From contig CAMDUT010000010.1 in the NCBI GenBank assembly GCA_945877905.1, forward strand, positions 1 through 32,124: a stretch of DNA of 32,124 bases, given 5' to 3'. The stretch's first letter is position 1. Each line of letters starts with the position of its first letter. Shown in pieces: positions 1 through 7,649 of this stretch. The notes under the pieces were generated by a model. It was not told the origin of the DNA. It did no database searches and worked only from the letters and a program-made list of their open reading frames with translations. Both the position numbers and the translations under genes were made by a program. Source of the stretch: Phycisphaera mikurensis NBRC 102666 (GTDB taxonomy: Bacteria; Planctomycetota; Phycisphaerae; Phycisphaerales; SM1A02).

Positions 1-512
1 CCGAAGTTGTTGAACACGTTGAGGTTGCCGAGGAGCTGGCCGGTATCCACGTTGAACACCGTCTCCGCCACGCGGGCGAACGAGCCGATGCCGCCCGAGG
101 AGCCGTTGAAGGCCAGGGACGTGTCGCACAGGCGGATGCCGCGGTTGTATGCCTCCTCCAGCACCGCGACCGTGTACTGCAGGTTCATGTCCTGCACGGT
201 CTGGTCGTTGACGCCGCCATCGACGAACGGCCCGGTGAGGTCGAACGCGATGTTGTTCAGGCCGTACTGGTTCGGCGCCAGGATCTTGGCCGTGATGTCG
301 AACTGCTGGATGTTGAAGTTCGGCGTGGTGACGTACTCGAAGGTGAACAGCTTGTCGCCGATGATGAACTTGCGGTCGCTGCCGGTTGACATCAGGGCGC
401 CGAGGTTGACCGTGTCGTTGTTGCCGAGGACGATGACGGCGTTCGCCGCCGCCGAGAGGAAGAGCGCGCCGGCCGGAACGATGAGTGCGAGTGTCCTGTG
501 AATCTGCTGCAT
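1..512 (-). CDS. Secreted protein, PEP-CTERM-like (partial, 3' end outside window)
   Basis: I read this open frame directly from the reverse strand. It starts at an ATG (512-510) with an AAGGAG ribosome site six bases upstream and runs off the left edge without a stop, so only about 170 N-terminal residues are visible. Residues 1-25 form a Sec signal peptide with a probable cleavage after ANA. The mature part (VIVLGNNDTVNLGALM..., then GDKLFTFEYVTT) resembles the beta-rich bodies of planctomycete PEP-CTERM exported proteins, which carry a GDK-x-F motif and a later Y-T-V-A-V strand. The C-terminal sorting signal, if present, lies outside the window. Function is unknown; an extracellular or surface role is inferred from the signal peptide. 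Confidence 0.72.
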   Translation of the reverse strand, partial: MQQIHRTLALIVPAGALFLSAAANAVIVLGNNDTVNLGALMSTGSDRKFIIGDKLFTFEYVTTPNFNIQQFDITAKILAPNQYGLNNIAFDLTGPFVDGGVNDQTVQDMNLQYTVAVLEEAYNRGIRLCDTSLAFNGSSGGIGSFARVAETVFNVDTGQLLGNLNVFNNF

Positions 513-707
513 AGTGAGCTCCTTGCTGTCCGCCCGTCCAGTGCCTCCCCGCAACGTGCGTGGCGCAGTCACCTGGGCGGTAGGGCCCGAATGGTGCATC
601 GCCGCCCGCACGCATTCAATGGCGTGGGGCGCTTTCGGCCGATCTTCGATGCTTCCGTGCGCGCGGCGCGGGGAACTCTCCCGTGCACTGCGCGCGATGC
701 AGGGAAA
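513..707. other. Intergenic region, no gene seen
   Basis: About 195 bases lie between the start of the left-edge secreted protein and the stop of the trpB remnant. Apart from the ribosome site of the left-edge gene (around 518-524) I see no coding sequence or clear hairpin. It presumably holds that gene's promoter, but no convincing -10/-35 pair stands out. Confidence 0.4.
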
Positions 708-899
708 TCACCCGTCACGCAGGCGGATCACCTCGTCGACATCCTTGTCGCCGCTGCCGCTCACGTTGATCACCACGATGGCGTCCTTCGGCATCGTGCG
801 CGCAAGCTGCACCGCCGCATGCACGGCGTGGCTCGTCTCGAGCGCGGGGATGATCCCCCCCTCCTGCGCCAGCAAGCGGATTGCCGTCGAATCACCAAC
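708..899 (-). pseudogene. Tryptophan synthase beta chain, C-terminal remnant (trpB')
   Basis: The reverse strand encodes about 63 residues that match the end of TrpB: GDSTAIRLLAQEGGIIPALE, then ETSHAVHAAVQLA, then KDAIVVINVSGSGDKDVDEVIRL. In intact TrpB (about 400 residues) this segment holds the EGIIPALE helix and the SGRGDKD loop whose serine contacts the pyridine nitrogen of pyridoxal phosphate. The first 330 or so residues, including the PLP lysine, are absent: the recognisable match begins where the gamma-glutamyltransferase gene ends, and the two frames overlap by a few bases. The fragment is open to the left of this point only as the shadow of its neighbour. It is most simply a gene remnant left by a deletion or insertion. 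Whether a complete trpB exists elsewhere cannot be seen here. Confidence 0.75.
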
Positions 900-2631
900 C
901 CAGCGCCACGCCGTCGAGGCGGTGATCGACGCCTGACTCCAGGCATGGTCCCACGCCGCCCTCACCGCGGTGAAGGCGCACCATCTGCGCTGCGCCCTTG
1001 AAGTCCCTGGGATCGCCCAGCCGGTGGCCGCGCGCGGCCAGGTCGCGCCGCACGTCCTCGGGCACGTCTGCGTCCAGCTCGACCTCGTCGTTCGTCATCA
1101 GCACGCGGAACCGGGGCGCGTCGACGGCCTGCTGCGGGTTCATGCCGAGGTCGAGCACGTTGACGAGCGACTGCAGCTGCCCCTGCGGGTGGTTGTTGGC
1201 TCCCACGCAACCGAGCAGGAACTCCGGCGTGCCGTCCTTCATCACCATGCCGGGGAGGATCGTGTGCCGCGGGCGCCTTCCGGCCGCCAGTGCGTTGGGG
1301 CTGCCGCGCTTCGCGGCGAACTGTGCGGCGCGGTTGTTCAGGATGATGCCGGTGTCGCCCGCGAGGAGCCCCGAGCCGAACACGCCGGAGATGCTCGACA
1401 TCAGCGAGACGGCGTTGCCATCCGCGTCGATGGCGCACATGTACGAGGTGTCGCCGGAGTTCCCGCCCTGCGCCCGCCCGAGCGGCAGCGCGCGTGGGCC
1501 GAGGCGTGCGCGTGCCTCGGCGAGCCCCGCGGGGGTGAGCGCGGCACGCACCTTCGCCATCATGGCGTCATCCGGCTCGCCGACCGTGTCGATCGCGAAC
1601 GCGAACGCGATGCGGAGCGCCTCGATCTCGTGGTGCATGCGGTCCGCGGGGCTCATCTTCGCAAGGTCGAGCCCGTCGAGGATGCCGAGCGCCTGCAGCG
1701 CCACCACGCCCTGGGAGTTCGGCGCCAGCTGCAGCACGTCGCGGCCGCGGAACCCGGCTGACAGCGGGTCGACCCACTGCGCGTGCTGGCGGGCGAAGTC
1801 GTCCATCGTCGTCGGGACGCCGCCCGCGGTGAGCGTATCGGCGATCGCGCGCGCGACGCTTCCTGCGTAGAACGCCTCGCGGCCACCCTTCGCGACGCGC
1901 TCGAGCGTGTCGGCGAGCGCGGGGAACCGAATCAGTTGGCCGGGTACCGGGCCCTTTCCGCCGGGAAGCAGCAGGGCGAGCAGAGCGGGGCTGGCGTACT
2001 TCGGAAGCGCCGGCGTGAGCAGGTTCCAGACGCCGGCGATCGACTCGCCGATGGGATAGCCATCGCGCGCCGCCGCCACCGCCGGTTCCCACAGCGCGGC
2101 CAGCGGCTTCGACCCGAATCGCTCGTGGAGCGCGCACCAGCCGTCGACGGCGCCGGGGATGGTCACGGACATCGGGCCGTGCTCGGGCACGAACGGCCCG
2201 GGCGGGATGCGGTCGAGCGACGCGCCAGAGGGCGCGGCGCCGCTGCCGTTGAGGCCATGGGCCTTTCGGTCCTTCGCCGACCAGACAATGACCATCGTGT
2301 CGCCGCCGAGACCGCTCATCATCGGCTCAACCACGCTCATCATCGCCGCCATCGCGAGCGCTGCGTCGTACGCGTTGCCGCCTTCGGCCAGCACGCGGAA
2401 CCCGACCTGCGTCACCATCGGCGAACTCGACGAGGCGATGCACCGCCGCGTGAACACCGGCGAGCGACGGTCGAGGAACGCTTCCGGGTCGACGGGCGTG
2501 GCGCCGTTTCCGGGCTTCGCGCCATCGCCGGCGAGTGGCGCCGCGGACCATGCCTCGCGCATTCCTGCGGTCGCGATGGCGACAGGGATGGAGGCGAGCA
2601 GGAGTCGGCGCGAATGGTCGGTTTGCTTCAT
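892..2631 (-). CDS. Gamma-glutamyltransferase, exported
   Basis: About 579 residues, the usual length of a gamma-glutamyltranspeptidase precursor (N-terminal nucleophile hydrolase that self-cleaves into two subunits and transfers or hydrolyses gamma-glutamyl groups of glutathione and related peptides in the periplasm). The N-terminal half has the family pattern GGNAYDAALAM followed by SGLGGD and GAVDGW. The self-processing site is GGNSGDTSYM with the nucleophile Thr395, close to Thr391 of the E. coli enzyme. The small subunit carries SSISGVFGSGL, NNR and PRHTILPGMV. I chose the ATG at 2631 because it directly precedes a Tat-like signal (HSRRLLLAS and a hydrophobic stretch); a further upstream ATG at 2715 adds 28 residues with no signal character. 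The end overlaps the trpB remnant by a few bases. Substrate is not determinable from sequence. Confidence 0.9.
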   Translation of the reverse strand: MKQTDHSRRLLLASIPVAIATAGMREAWSAAPLAGDGAKPGNGATPVDPEAFLDRRSPVFTRRCIASSSSPMVTQVGFRVLAEGGNAYDAALAMAAMMSVVEPMMSGLGGDTMVIVWSAKDRKAHGLNGSGAAPSGASLDRIPPGPFVPEHGPMSVTIPGAVDGWCALHERFGSKPLAALWEPAVAAARDGYPIGESIAGVWNLLTPALPKYASPALLALLLPGGKGPVPGQLIRFPALADTLERVAKGGREAFYAGSVARAIADTLTAGGVPTTMDDFARQHAQWVDPLSAGFRGRDVLQLAPNSQGVVALQALGILDGLDLAKMSPADRMHHEIEALRIAFAFAIDTVGEPDDAMMAKVRAALTPAGLAEARARLGPRALPLGRAQGGNSGDTSYMCAIDADGNAVSLMSSISGVFGSGLLAGDTGIILNNRAAQFAAKRGSPNALAAGRRPRHTILPGMVMKDGTPEFLLGCVGANNHPQGQLQSLVNVLDLGMNPQQAVDAPRFRVLMTNDEVELDADVPEDVRRDLAARGHRLGDPRDFKGAAQMVRLHRGEGGVGPCLESGVDHRLDGVALGW

Positions 2632-3887
2632 TGAGTCTCGGTCGATCAGAGTACGTTTATGCCATAAATCAATCGCAGATCGGCAATCGGCCAGCCGGAC
2701 GTCCCGACGCCGCACGCAGCAACGATCGACGGACGTTCCTCGCCGGCGTGGCGGCCCTCGCGGGTGCGGCCGGCGTGGCGGCTGCCGAGTCCCGGGGCGA
2801 AGCGGCGGCGGAGGGACGAGCGGCGGACGGAACGTTCCGCGAAGCCCCCGCGGCCGGCACGCCGGGCAAGCACTCGTTTCGCCTGTCGAGGCTGGCGCCC
2901 CAGGTGACCACCGCTGCCGGCACGCGGACCTTGGCGACGGTGCGCGAGTTCGCCGCCCTGCGCGGCATGTCGCTCGCCAAGCTGTCGATCGCGCCCGGCT
3001 GCTTCCGCGAGCCCCACTGGCACGCGAACGCCGACGAACTCGGCTACTGCACTGCGGGCGAAGTGCTGGTGACCGTCTTCTCGACCGGGAACCGGCACGA
3101 CGCGTTCCGCATCACGGCCGGCGAGATGTATATGGTGCCGTCCGGTTCGCTGCACTCGATCGAGAACATCGGTGCCGGCCGGGCCGAACTGGTCGCGGCG
3201 TTCTCGCACCAGTCACCCGAGGACTTCGGGCTCTCCGGTGCAGTCGGCTGTATGTCGCCGTCGGTGATGGGCAACGCGTGGGGGCTCGAGGCTTCCGCGC
3301 TTGCCGGCGTGGCCCATTCGACGGGGGACGTCGTCTTCGGGAAGACCGACGGGCCCGCGGAGGTCCCGGCATCGGCCGCAAAGCCGAATCCGTGGAAGTT
3401 CGCGATCGAATCGATTCCGCCCGCCATCGTCAACGATTTCGGCTCCGCGCGGGTCGCCCGCAGCGACGTGTGGCCGGCCCTGCGCGCGCAGTCGATGTAC
3501 TCCCTGCGGCTCGGCGGCGACGGGATGCGAGAACCGCACTGGCATCCGGAGACTGCGGAGATGGGCTACGTGCGCGCGGGCCGCAGCCGCATGACGATCA
3601 AGTCCCCGGGCGCCATCGATACGTTCGAGGTCGGGCCCGGGGACATGTACTTCATCCCCGCCGGGTATCCGCACCACATCGAGAACCTCGGTACGGACGA
3701 GCTGCACTTCCTGGTGTTCTTCGACCGCGCGATGCCCAACGACGTGGGCTACACGGGAGGCATCCCCGCGTTCCCGCGGCGGATCGTGGCGCCGGCGCTC
3801 GGCACGACCGTCGCCACGCTGCCGCGCTACCCCGATCGCACCGCGGACGCGATGATTGTCCAGAAGCGCAATCCGGTCGCGCCCTGA
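2631..3887 (+). CDS. Tat-exported bicupin, oxalate-decarboxylase-like
   Basis: A two-cupin protein with a twin-arginine signal ([17 protein letters not shown]) at its N-terminus. Each cupin has its metal-binding set: domain 1 [14 protein letters not shown] with SGSLHSIEN, domain 2 [14 protein letters not shown] with AGYPHHIEN. This arrangement is that of manganese bicupins such as oxalate decarboxylase. The lid region after the first cupin reads [12 protein letters not shown] rather than the SENST lid whose glutamate makes Bacillus OxdC a decarboxylase, so the reaction is uncertain (decarboxylase, oxidase or another small acid). The start is unclear: no ATG or GTG lies in frame just before the signal; the TTG at 2631 is the nearest usable codon, with in-frame ATGs at 2535 and 2550 inside the opposing gene. 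It is divergent from the gamma-glutamyltransferase gene. Confidence 0.82.
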   Translation: MSLGRSEYVYAINQSQIGNRPAGRPDAARSNDRRTFLAGVAALAGAAGVAAAESRGEAAAEGRAADGTFREAPAAGTPGKHSFRLSRLAPQVTTAAGTRTLATVREFAALRGMSLAKLSIAPGCFREPHWHANADELGYCTAGEVLVTVFSTGNRHDAFRITAGEMYMVPSGSLHSIENIGAGRAELVAAFSHQSPEDFGLSGAVGCMSPSVMGNAWGLEASALAGVAHSTGDVVFGKTDGPAEVPASAAKPNPWKFAIESIPPAIVNDFGSARVARSDVWPALRAQSMYSLRLGGDGMREPHWHPETAEMGYVRAGRSRMTIKSPGAIDTFEVGPGDMYFIPAGYPHHIENLGTDELHFLVFFDRAMPNDVGYTGGIPAFPRRIVAPALGTTVATLPRYPDRTADAMIVQKRNPVAP

Positions 3888-3923
3888 TCGCCGGGGACGG
3901 GCGGGTGCGGTGCTGCGTGGTGT

Positions 3924-3957
3924 GCCATCGTGCGCGCCGCCTGGCGAGGGCGATGGC
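3924..3957. terminator. Hairpin between convergent bicupin and DoxX-like genes
   Basis: A 7-bp perfect outer stem, GCCATCG (3924-3930) with CGATGGC (3951-3957), encloses an inner CGCC/GGCG stem. It sits 36 bases after the bicupin stop and directly abuts the stop codon of the convergent gene, so it could end transcription from both sides. No U-tract is visible, so the terminator call is inferred from position and fold. Confidence 0.5.
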
Positions 3958-4317
3958 TCATGGCCGCGTGATCGCAACGCCGAGCACGAACGCGTTCGTC
4001 ACCAGGAGCACGATCGCCGGAAGGGTACTGGCCAGCGAGTCGCCGATGCGGACGCGCGTGACGACGGCCAGGATCATCAGGAGCGTGAGGCCGGCGGCGG
4101 CGAGCACGAGGATCGGCGGGCTGAAGTGGCCCGCCAGCAGCCCGAGCGCCCCGAGGCACTCCAGCGTGCCGACGAGGCGCCGGAACCGCGCGAGGCCGTA
4201 GCGCCTGAACTCGGCATCCATCCGCCGGCTCGACAGGCAGGCGATCCCGTAGCCGAGGAACGCGGCCGCCGACACGGCACGCGCGACTTCGAAGGCGATC
4301 GGCAACGGGGCAGCCAA
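3958..4317 (-). CDS. DoxX-like membrane protein A
   Basis: A small, four-helix hydrophobic protein of about 119 residues. The pattern [25 protein letters not shown], then [14 protein letters not shown] and RIGD, is that of DoxX-like proteins (small quinone-pool or redox-associated membrane proteins of poorly defined function). The start is inferred: no ATG precedes the first helix, and the TTG at 4317 (giving [11 protein letters not shown]) is the best in-frame codon. It is divergently arranged, 51 bases from another DoxX-like gene to which it is clearly related (shared YGL, VG-x-L, GALLL-x-G and GD positions), so the pair probably arose by an inverted duplication. Open alternatives: any small integral membrane protein of the DoxX superfamily. 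Confidence 0.68.
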   Translation of the reverse strand: MAAPLPIAFEVARAVSAAAFLGYGIACLSSRRMDAEFRRYGLARFRRLVGTLECLGALGLLAGHFSPPILVLAAAGLTLLMILAVVTRVRIGDSLASTLPAIVLLVTNAFVLGVAITRP

Positions 4318-4368
4318 GTCCGAACGGTAGGCCGGGCGGTAGCCCCGCCACCGGATATCGTGCCGGGA

Positions 4369-4743
4369 ATGCAACAGATGATCGGATCGGTGCTCCAAGT
4401 CATCGTCGGGCTGGGCCTCCTGAACGTATGGCTGCTGCGCCGCGAGAGCGCCACGGCCTACCGCGGAGGCGACGCGAAGAACCTCAAGGAGGAGTTCGCC
4501 ACCTATGGACTCCCGGCGCCGATGTTCTACGTCGTCGGCGGGCTGAAGATCGCATGCGGAGCGCTGCTCCTGGTGGGCCTGGCATTCGCGCCGGTCGTGC
4601 TGCCCGCGGCGGCGGTGGTCGCCGTGCTGATGCTCGGCGCGGTCGCCATGCACCTGAAGGTCGGCGATCCGGTGAGCAAGTACGTGCCGGCGGCGCTCAT
4701 GCTTGCCATGAGCGTCGCGATCTGCGTGATCTCCCGCGTCTGA
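4369..4743 (+). CDS. DoxX-like membrane protein B
   Basis: About 124 residues with four predicted membrane helices: a start helix ([16 protein letters not shown]), then [28 protein letters not shown], a very hydrophobic [15 protein letters not shown], and a final helix after [12 protein letters not shown]. This is the DoxX-like layout, and it aligns along its length with the divergent neighbour at 3958-4317. ATG 4369 is taken as the start; ATG 4378 and GTG 4360 are possible, and no strong ribosome site decides between them. The function of such proteins is not established; roles in redox sensing or membrane electron-carrier protection have been proposed for the wider family. Confidence 0.72.
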   Translation: MQQMIGSVLQVIVGLGLLNVWLLRRESATAYRGGDAKNLKEEFATYGLPAPMFYVVGGLKIACGALLLVGLAFAPVVLPAAAVVAVLMLGAVAMHLKVGDPVSKYVPAALMLAMSVAICVISRV

Positions 4744-4762
4744 CGGAGCCCGCGCCGCGCGT

Positions 4763-5143
4763 TCACGCAGGGGAGGGCGCCAGCAGCCGCCGCAGTTCGC
4801 GTCGATCCAGCACGACGCCGAGGTTGACCACGAGCATCGCCACCGCAAGCGGGATGCCGCGCGGGAACATCGACACGTTGAACGCGACGATCCCGACGGT
4901 GATCGGAAGCTGCATCACGCCCGCCGCGAAGCGGGTGCGCGGCACCAGGAGGAGGACGCCGAGCAGCAGGTGCCCGGCGGCAAGCCAGCCCATCAATCCG
5001 CCCTCGCGGATCAGGTCCCACATCTGCGCGCCTCGCGAGCCGTCGCTCATCGGCGGCTTGACCCAGCCGAAGGCGTGGTTGGCCGCGGAGCCGATCAGGG
5101 GCAGGGAGAGGAGGATGGCGCAGAGTGCCTGCAGGTGGCGCAT
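4763..5143 (-). CDS. DoxX-like membrane protein C
   Basis: About 126 residues, starting at ATG 5143, with a hydrophobic first helix (LQALCAILLSLPLIGSAA) followed by HAFGWVKPP, a second helix around GWLAAGHLLLGVLLLVP, a third (LPITVGIVAFNVSM) and a fourth (IPLAVAMLVVNLGVVL) before DRRELRRLL. The size and helix count match the DoxX superfamily, though the resemblance to the two neighbouring genes is weaker. It is convergent with membrane protein B (19 bases between stops). A possible small gene ends 7 bases upstream of its start in the same direction and could be co-transcribed. Function unknown. Confidence 0.68.
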   Translation of the reverse strand: MRHLQALCAILLSLPLIGSAANHAFGWVKPPMSDGSRGAQMWDLIREGGLMGWLAAGHLLLGVLLLVPRTRFAAGVMQLPITVGIVAFNVSMFPRGIPLAVAMLVVNLGVVLDRRELRRLLAPSPA

Positions 5144-5150
5144 GGCGGGT

Positions 5151-5339
5151 TCAACCTTCGTCGTCCGGCGCCTTGGGTTCCGCAGGGCGCCGCGCGGCCG
5201 GGACGAAGGGTACGTCGCCCGCATGGGGCAGGCGCATCCGGCCTGCGATCGCGCCGCAATCGGCACACCAGGCGCCATCGAAAGCGAATCCGCCGGGCCG
5301 TGCCGATCGGAACCGCGGCCGACGGCGCGCATCCGTCAA
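5151..5339 (-). CDS. Possible small protein with a CxxC pair, upstream of DoxX-like C
   Basis: An open frame of about 62 residues from a TTG at 5339, ending 7 bases before the DoxX-like C start. It contains the segment FDGAWCADCGAIAGRMRLPH, with two cysteines spaced as CxxC, then a Pro/Ala/charged tail. The third codon positions are mostly G or C, as in neighbouring real genes, and the tight spacing fits an operon. I know no family for it. The evidence is thin: there is no ATG start and no ribosome site, and a chance open frame in this GC-rich DNA cannot be excluded. Confidence 0.3.
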   Translation of the reverse strand: MTDARRRPRFRSARPGGFAFDGAWCADCGAIAGRMRLPHAGDVPFVPAARRPAEPKAPDDEG

Positions 5340-5383
5340 GCCGTTGAACGATCGATGGCTCGCAGCCTCTCGTCGGGGGTCGC

Positions 5384-5470
5384 GGGACCGTCGTCGATGT
5401 CGCGGCGAAGAACGGTTCCTTCGACACGCTGGTCGCCGCGGCCTGGACGGCGGCGGTCGAGATGCTCTTT
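5384..5470 (+). pseudogene. Fasciclin (FAS1) domain remnant
   Basis: On the forward strand a short frame reads GTVVDVAAKNGSFDTLVAAA then WTAAVEMLF. This is the characteristic opening of a FAS1 domain (IVDVAxxNGSFxTLVAAVKAAGLVxxL). A stop codon (5345-5347) lies just upstream, and nothing after position 5470 resembles the rest of the roughly 130-residue domain. It is therefore best read as the broken start of a lost fasciclin gene. The intact FAS1 gene in this window lies at 7650-9371 on the other strand, so this is not simply its tail. The rest of the gap 5144-5514 holds only the possible small reverse-strand gene. Confidence 0.5.
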
Positions 5471-5514
5471 GACAGCGCCGACCCCCAGGCGGGTGCGGTG
5501 TACGGCGCGCTCGA

Positions 5515-7566
5515 TCATGGAGGCGTCTCGCGCCCGCCCTCGACCGGCCCGCTCGCCGCCAGCGCCCGCCAGAACTCAAGCCGGCAGCCCTGCGCGTGCT
5601 GCACCGCGGCGTCGATGTCGAGCCGCGCGGCGGGGTTCCCGTAGCGCTCGGCGAGGGATCGCGGTCGATCGGCGCGTGGCACCGCGCTTGATGCGGCGTC
5701 CGGCACCCCGGGCGCCACGGCCGGCCGCATGGCGGGCGCGGGGGCAGCAGGTGCGGGCCCCGTCCCGGGCTTCGCCCTCGCCAGCGGCTTGATCTCGCTC
5801 GCCGGGTGCTTCGTCCCGCCGATCACCACGCCCCAGACGGGGATGTCGCGGATCGCCATCGGGTCGACCTCGAGCGGGCTCGCGCCGAGCACCGTGAAGT
5901 CGGCGAACTTCCCCGCGCGGATGCTCCCCACCTTGTCCTCGGCGCCGAGCGTCGTCGCGGCGTCGATCGTGACCATGCGCATCGCCTGGTGCGGGGTGAC
6001 GCGCTCGTCGGGCGCAAGCACCTTGCCCGACCGGATGCCCACGCGGTTCACGGCGATCCACATCGCCTCGAGCGGGCGCGGCGGCGCGACGGGCGTGTCC
6101 GTGTGCAGCGCGGTGAGCACGCCCGACGAGACGAGCGTCCGCAGGCGCGCGGCCGTCTCGGCGCGGTCGGTGCCCATGTAGGGCACGTTGATCTCCGCGC
6201 GCTGGAAGACGTAGTAGGGGTTGACGCTCGCCAGGCCGCCGAGGCGCGCGAGCCGTGCCGCGTCCTCCGGCGTCGAGATGCCGTAGTGCTGGATGGTGAA
6301 GCGATGGTCGAAGCGGGGCTTCGCGTCCTGCAGGGCCGCCAGCGCGTCGATCACCGCGCGCACGCCGGCGTTGCCGTTCGTGTGCGTGTGGAGCTGCATG
6401 CCGGCGTCCCACCAAGGGCGGAAGCGCGTCACCATCTCGTCGGGCTTCATCATCCACATGCCCGCACGACCGTCCACGTAGCCCGGGTCGGTCACCTGCA
6501 TGCCGAAGGACAGGAAGGAATCGTCGGCGAAGAACTTCACGCCGGCGAACATGAGCTTGTCGTCGGCCTGCGCCTCGAGCCCCTTCACGAAGGCCACCGC
6601 GTCGGCACCCTTGTCGCGCACGGCGACGTCGGCCGCGATGACCGTGACGCAGCGGAGCGGGGCGTGCGGGCCGCGGAAGAAGGCCTTGGAGCACTCCAGG
6701 TCGCGGTCGATCCCGAACAGCATGCCGAGCGACATGTCGCTGGTGGTGGTGATGCCGTTCCTCCAGCCCAGGTCGACCAGGTACTTCATGATCGGCGTGA
6801 TCTCCGCGGGCGTGAGCATCCGCGCCATCTCCGGTCCGAGCACCCAGCTGGCTGCGGTGGCGCCGAGGAATTGCCCGTTCGGTTCGCCGTCGGGGCCGGC
6901 CATCACGCCGTTGACTGAGAGGTCGTTGCGCGTGACGCCGCGCTGCTTCAGGGCGGCGCTCGACCCGTACACGAAGTGCTCGGACGCGTCCCACACCCAC
7001 ACCGCGCGGTCGCCGGCCACCCGGTCGAGGAACGCCTTGTCGAGGTGCCGGCCCATCGCGGCGACGTCGTAGCCCCAGAACAGCACGGCCCGTCCGTCGG
7101 CGGGATGGCTCGCCAGGTGGGCCGTGATGGCCTGCTCGACCGCCGCGACGTCCTTGATGCCCGGGATCTCGGGGCCGTAGGGATTCTGCTGCGGGAAGTG
7201 CGAGAGGCTCGGCATCGACAGCGCGATGGCGCCGATCAGCGGGTGCCCGTGCGCCTCGACGAAGCCGGGGACCAGCACGAGGTCCTTGAAGGTGTCGTCG
7301 AGGGTGACCACGGTGCCGTCGCGCCGCGCGGCATCGAGCCATGGCGCGAGGTCCTCTATGGAGCGGCCCACCGACAGGACCTTGCCGTCACGCACGGCCA
7401 CCGCCGTGCCCGCGGGCCAGCCCGGGTCCATGGTGACGACCTGCCTAGCGGTGAAGACGGTGATGGGCGCGCCCGCGCCGGCGGCCGGGGCCGCGTCGGC
7501 GAAGGGGGAAGCGAGCGAGACCGATCCCGAGGCGAACGCGATCGTCGCGAGGCGCTGGATGCCCAT
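5515..7566 (-). CDS. Exported amidohydrolase of the YtcJ / N-substituted formamide deformylase type
   Basis: About 683 residues from ATG 7566. A signal peptide (to about FADAAPAAGAG) is followed by the amidohydrolase-family-3 fold: an N-terminal beta part (ITVFTARQVVTMDP), the first metal pair in GFVEAHGHP (HxH), a lysine in GVKFFADDSF in the position of the bridging residue, histidines in LHTHTNGNAG and RFTIQHYG, and the catalytic aspartate in ALHTDTPVAPP. The family hydrolyses amide or formamide bonds; the substrate cannot be told. After the fold ends (about residue 590) there is a Pro/Ala-rich linker and a 45-residue charged, helix-prone tail that normal members of about 540-600 residues lack. 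The open frame continues far upstream of the ATG only as a shadow of the next gene. Confidence 0.87.
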   Translation of the reverse strand: MGIQRLATIAFASGSVSLASPFADAAPAAGAGAPITVFTARQVVTMDPGWPAGTAVAVRDGKVLSVGRSIEDLAPWLDAARRDGTVVTLDDTFKDLVLVPGFVEAHGHPLIGAIALSMPSLSHFPQQNPYGPEIPGIKDVAAVEQAITAHLASHPADGRAVLFWGYDVAAMGRHLDKAFLDRVAGDRAVWVWDASEHFVYGSSAALKQRGVTRNDLSVNGVMAGPDGEPNGQFLGATAASWVLGPEMARMLTPAEITPIMKYLVDLGWRNGITTTSDMSLGMLFGIDRDLECSKAFFRGPHAPLRCVTVIAADVAVRDKGADAVAFVKGLEAQADDKLMFAGVKFFADDSFLSFGMQVTDPGYVDGRAGMWMMKPDEMVTRFRPWWDAGMQLHTHTNGNAGVRAVIDALAALQDAKPRFDHRFTIQHYGISTPEDAARLARLGGLASVNPYYVFQRAEINVPYMGTDRAETAARLRTLVSSGVLTALHTDTPVAPPRPLEAMWIAVNRVGIRSGKVLAPDERVTPHQAMRMVTIDAATTLGAEDKVGSIRAGKFADFTVLGASPLEVDPMAIRDIPVWGVVIGGTKHPASEIKPLARAKPGTGPAPAAPAPAMRPAVAPGVPDAASSAVPRADRPRSLAERYGNPAARLDIDAAVQHAQGCRLEFWRALAASGPVEGGRETPP

Positions 7567-7620
7567 GCACGGAGGGTATCGGCGCTCAGCGACGCCTGCG
7601 GCGCGCGGCGTCACGCGCAG

Positions 7621-7647
7621 CGTTCGGCGCGAGGGCGACGCCGAACG
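7621..7647 (-). terminator. 9-bp stem hairpin after the CIA30-FAS1 gene
   Basis: A perfect inverted repeat, CGTTCGGCG (7621-7629) and CGCCGAACG (7639-7647), with a 9-base loop, begins two bases past the stop codon of the reverse-strand gene at 7650-9371. The position fits a terminator or an mRNA 3'-end stabiliser, and it would separate that gene from the amidohydrolase. No clear U-tract follows. Confidence 0.55.
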
Positions 7648-7649
7648 CC

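Noticed and set aside
2535-2630. Start of the bicupin at ATG 2535 or 2550
   Set aside because: These codons would place about 30 Arg-rich residues inside the opposing gene and far from the Tat motif; kept only as alternatives.
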